From Planctomycetaceae bacterium (GTDB lineage Bacteria > Planctomycetota > Planctomycetia > Planctomycetales > Planctomycetaceae), in contig JAKFWC010000023.1 in assembly GCA_021732975.1 (NCBI GenBank), positions 558,001-622,000 of the forward strand: a stretch of DNA of 64,000 bases, given 5' to 3'. The position numbers were made by a program, and so were the translations under genes. The notes under the pieces are model-generated. The model searched no databases. It had not been told where the DNA came from and saw nothing but the letters and a program-made list of their open reading frames with translations. Below are positions 61,553 to 64,000 of the stretch, piece by piece (within the stretch, counting starts at the first letter, position 1; every line of letters begins with the position of its first letter).

Positions 61553-62269
61553 ATGACGCCGTTGATGAACCCGACTGCTGGCGAGGCCACCACGCCGTCG
61601 TGGCAATCGACTTGGTGTCTGTTCGCCATGCTGCTGGGGACCACCGCGACCGTCTCGGCACAAACTCCGCTGCCACCGTCACCGGTACAGTCCGCCACGT
61701 CGGTGACCACGAAATCGTTGCTGGACGACCGACCGATCGGCAGTTTGAGGGCCTCGCTCGCCGCACCGACACCAGTTCAGCCTGCGAATGTGGCCGGCGA
61801 ACATCTCCAGGCAAAAGCCGTCGAGACGGCGTATCTCGACTGCGGCCGCCCGTGGTGTCTCTCACCCTATGAATGGGACGCTCCGAATTCCAAAAGCCTG
61901 CCCCTCTATTTTGAAGAGCCGGAACTCGAGCGGATGGGGTACTACTACGGTAAGCCTCAGGATGGCACGTTGCGACGGATCATCACACGGCCGTTGACGA
62001 CCGTGATGGCCGCGGAAACCGACGAATTCTGGTTGAAGCAGCGGTACTTCCAGAAGGAAGCAGAACTCGACTACAACCAGCCACAACTGAATGTGCTGCA
62101 ACCGATTGTCTCCGCCGCCAACTTTTACGGCCGCGTGTTGATGCTTCCGTACCTGTGGGGCGTGTATCACCCGAAAGACGCGATCTTCGACCTCGGTGAA
62201 GACAACCCCGGCAGCCCGGTACCCTACCGCAAACGGTATGTTCCTCTAGGCGTCTTTGGCGAGAAATAA
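61553..62269 (+). CDS. Conserved planctomycete-type secreted protein
   Basis: A 238-residue protein with a signal peptide (QSTWCLFAMLLGTTATVSA, cut before QTPLPP). A Pro/Ser/Thr-rich stretch is followed by a conserved-looking core: SLPLYFEEPELERMGYYYG, LNVLQPIVSAANFYGRVLML, PYLWGVYHPKDAIFDLGEDN and GSPVPYRKRYVPLGVFGEK. I recall similar cores (PLYFE-ELER, FYGR-LLPY, PGSP-PYR) in other planctomycete proteins of unknown function. Starts at GTG 61538 and ATG 61562 are alternatives. It stands alone on the plus strand in a minus-strand neighbourhood. Confidence 0.75.
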   Translation: MTPLMNPTAGEATTPSWQSTWCLFAMLLGTTATVSAQTPLPPSPVQSATSVTTKSLLDDRPIGSLRASLAAPTPVQPANVAGEHLQAKAVETAYLDCGRPWCLSPYEWDAPNSKSLPLYFEEPELERMGYYYGKPQDGTLRRIITRPLTTVMAAETDEFWLKQRYFQKEAELDYNQPQLNVLQPIVSAANFYGRVLMLPYLWGVYHPKDAIFDLGEDNPGSPVPYRKRYVPLGVFGEK

Positions 62270-62326
62270 TCTCTCTTGCCGCTTGCCGCTTCGCAGAATC
62301 CCCACGTTCGCGCCGTGATTCGGACC

Positions 62327-64000
62327 TCACCGCGCCGCCAATCCCGGCACCACAATATCCGTGGGGAGCGGCGAGGTGACATCGTGGCTGAGAATCTGCG
62401 ATTCGCCGACGAAGTAACTGTTCGCCCCTTCAACGACGAGGTTATACACTGGCTCGCGACCGCCGGGGCTGACATCAGTCACGACCACGGTTCCCTGCAC
62501 GCCGTGCAAACGATCGCCGGGTTGAATCTCCTTCGCCATCCGCCAACCTTGGCCAGACACCCAGAAGTAATGCCCCAGCGTCGCTTGAATGCTGTCGCCT
62601 TTTGTGTGCAACGTCGTTAACGGCTGCGGGGAACGGACCGTCGTGCGAATCACCGGTTTGTAGGACAATTCGCCAGTTTGGATCTCCTTCGCCAAGACCA
62701 GATCGCCGATGCGCAGAGACTCGATGGAACGCATTCCCGTCGAGGTTTTGATGGGTGTTCCCGCAGGAAGGCAGGACGAGGAACGTTCAGAGAGGGCGAT
62801 GGGGGTTTCGGGAACGTAGATCTCAGTCTCGGAAATCTCCACGAGGCTTTTCTGCTCTGGGGATTGAGCATCCGTGCCGGTTTCCTGGTGCCACCAATGC
62901 CAGAGACTCTCCGGGCGATCTACCAGTTCCATTCCGGTTGCGGTGCTGATTGCCTGCGCGACTCGCTTGTTTAACTCCGTTTGCTGGCGATTTTCCTGGG
63001 CAACTCGATCTTGTTGAATTTGGATTTCTTCCTGAATCTGCCTCTCCAGGTCGCCGATGATCCGGCTGCGTTGATTGACGCTGGCCATGCGGAGCGTTTC
63101 GCGACCGATCCGTGCGAATGGGATCGTTTCTCCGCCCGCTTGGAAGGCTTGCGTCCGTGGAGCATTCTGACCAACTGAGACAACGGAATGATTGATGCGT
63201 TTTACAGCGTCCCATGTCTCCGTTTGAAACTGCACGCTTAAAACCACTGCCCCCCGTTGCAACGATCTGCGAGAAGGCGGAGCCACGTGGGCGGTGGACT
63301 CAATGGGAGTTGCCAGAAGTGATAAGACCACAGGCACATAGTGTTCCCGGCGACGATCTCGTAACGCATCGGCCGCCAGATTTCGCAACGGCTCGGTCGG
63401 CGCGATGATCGACTGCCGTGCCAAGGCCAGCGTGGAATCGATCGAACGCATTCGCTTGCACCAACCGACAAAACTCGCTGTCAACTCGGACGATTCGGAA
63501 GTCAGTTGCCCTTCCATGGCGGGAATCGCAGTGGGGTCGTCGATCTCGTTCAGTTCGGTTTGTGCGATTGCTCGAACCGTCGGATTTGTGTCGTTAAGAC
63601 GTTTATGCAACCTCGTCGCGCGCGGAAGCCATACCTTATATGCTGACTCGGTGGCTTTCCGATGTCGTTCGATTTCCTGCCGCTCATCTTGGCTTAGCCA
63701 TTTGCCATCAACCGCGGTAAATCCCAAACGTTGCCAAAGAACGGGCTGATTGGAATTGATGTCGAGTGCCGCCCATAAATGGGCTCGTTCTTGTTCGCGC
63801 AGCTTCTGGTCGCGACTCCAGTTGGCGAGGACAAGGTGTTGCTCGGCTGCAAGGGATTCATTTCCACGACGAGACTCATACTCACGGAGGCGATCATCAA
63901 TGACCGTGGAAGCATCGTAAAACTGCCAGCCATCGCTGGTACGAACGTACCCCGCGGCCCAACGGGCGCGGTCGGAATGATCCAATGCCCCGCCGAGATC
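62327..64000 (-). CDS. Protein with C-terminal Hint domain (5' end outside the window)
   Basis: The frame is open to the window edge; about 557 residues are visible. The visible start region (ARWAAGYVRTSDGWQFYDAS) and HEAT-like stretch (LNDTNPTVRAIAQTELNEID, LRNLAADALRDRRREHYVPV) are followed by a charged coiled coil (IIGDLERQIQEEIQIQQDRV). The last 145 or so residues are a Hint (hedgehog/intein) domain: the start cysteine in SSCLPAGTPIKTSTGMRSIE, SLRIGDLVLA, the TxxH block QATLGHYFWVSGQGW, GDRLHG, and VYNLVVEGANSYFVGESQIL ending SHD. The usual terminal HN is HD, so protein splicing is unlikely; self-cleavage at the Cys remains possible. No toxin module follows. A TTG at 63985 is an unlikely start. 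Confidence 0.85.
   Translation of the reverse strand, partial: DLGGALDHSDRARWAAGYVRTSDGWQFYDASTVIDDRLREYESRRGNESLAAEQHLVLANWSRDQKLREQERAHLWAALDINSNQPVLWQRLGFTAVDGKWLSQDERQEIERHRKATESAYKVWLPRATRLHKRLNDTNPTVRAIAQTELNEIDDPTAIPAMEGQLTSESSELTASFVGWCKRMRSIDSTLALARQSIIAPTEPLRNLAADALRDRRREHYVPVVLSLLATPIESTAHVAPPSRRSLQRGAVVLSVQFQTETWDAVKRINHSVVSVGQNAPRTQAFQAGGETIPFARIGRETLRMASVNQRSRIIGDLERQIQEEIQIQQDRVAQENRQQTELNKRVAQAISTATGMELVDRPESLWHWWHQETGTDAQSPEQKSLVEISETEIYVPETPIALSERSSSCLPAGTPIKTSTGMRSIESLRIGDLVLAKEIQTGELSYKPVIRTTVRSPQPLTTLHTKGDSIQATLGHYFWVSGQGWRMAKEIQPGDRLHGVQGTVVVTDVSPGGREPVYNLVVEGANSYFVGESQILSHDVTSPLPTDIVVPGLAAR

Overview
The window comes from a bacterium of the phylum Planctomycetota. The signs are Ser/Thr kinases carrying WD40 propellers, a giant exoprotein with a planctomycete-type N-terminal signal ending in LEERRVLSA, a DUF6677-type membrane protein, a Hint-tailed protein, a sigma factor with extra DNA-binding modules, and many short palindromic repeats between genes. 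Base composition looks moderately GC-rich. I cannot name a genus from sequence alone.

Positions 1 to about 31,100 form one information-processing block, all on the minus strand. In the direction of transcription it runs: sigma factor; tRNA-Thr(TGT), tRNA-Tyr(GTA), tRNA-Gly(TCC), tRNA-Thr(GGT), tuf; rpmG; tRNA-Trp, secE, nusG, rplK, rplA, rplJ, rplL, rpoB, rpoC; rpsL, rpsG, fusA; rpsJ, rplC, rplD, rplW, rplB, rpsS, rplV, rpsC, rplP, rpmC, rpsQ, rplN, rplX, rplE, rpsH, rplF, rplR, rpsE, rplO, secY. The tRNA-tuf-secE-nusG-rpoBC, str and S10-spc clusters are thus fused head to tail. tuf sits upstream of secE rather than after fusA, rpsN (S14) and rpmD (L30) are missing from their usual places, and the EF-G in the str position resembles the EF-G2/spdEFG type. 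Two intergenic gaps (before fusA and after rpmG) carry degenerate heptamer repeats arranged as inverted pairs.

Positions 31,600 to 45,600 are housekeeping and accessory genes: a CopD-like membrane protein, an ABC-F ATPase, mqnD (futalosine menaquinone pathway), an unknown protein, nadB, a two-gene unit resembling secretin/pilus accessory proteins, an RluA-type pseudouridine synthase, two membrane proteins, and a translationally coupled pair of MnmM-like methyltransferase and FAD-dependent oxidase. That pair could together replace bifunctional MnmC in wobble-uridine modification of tRNA. Upstream of the pair is a secreted STN-like protein broken by a frameshift. This region is rich in palindromic repeats, one of them inside the oxidase coding sequence without breaking it.

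Positions 45,800 to 64,000 hold the large surface and signalling genes: a 1,719-residue kinase with 21 WD40 repeats (three propellers), a 3,313-residue beta-repeat exoprotein, a small conserved-looking secreted protein on the plus strand, and the 3' part of a protein with a C-terminal Hint domain that runs off the window end.
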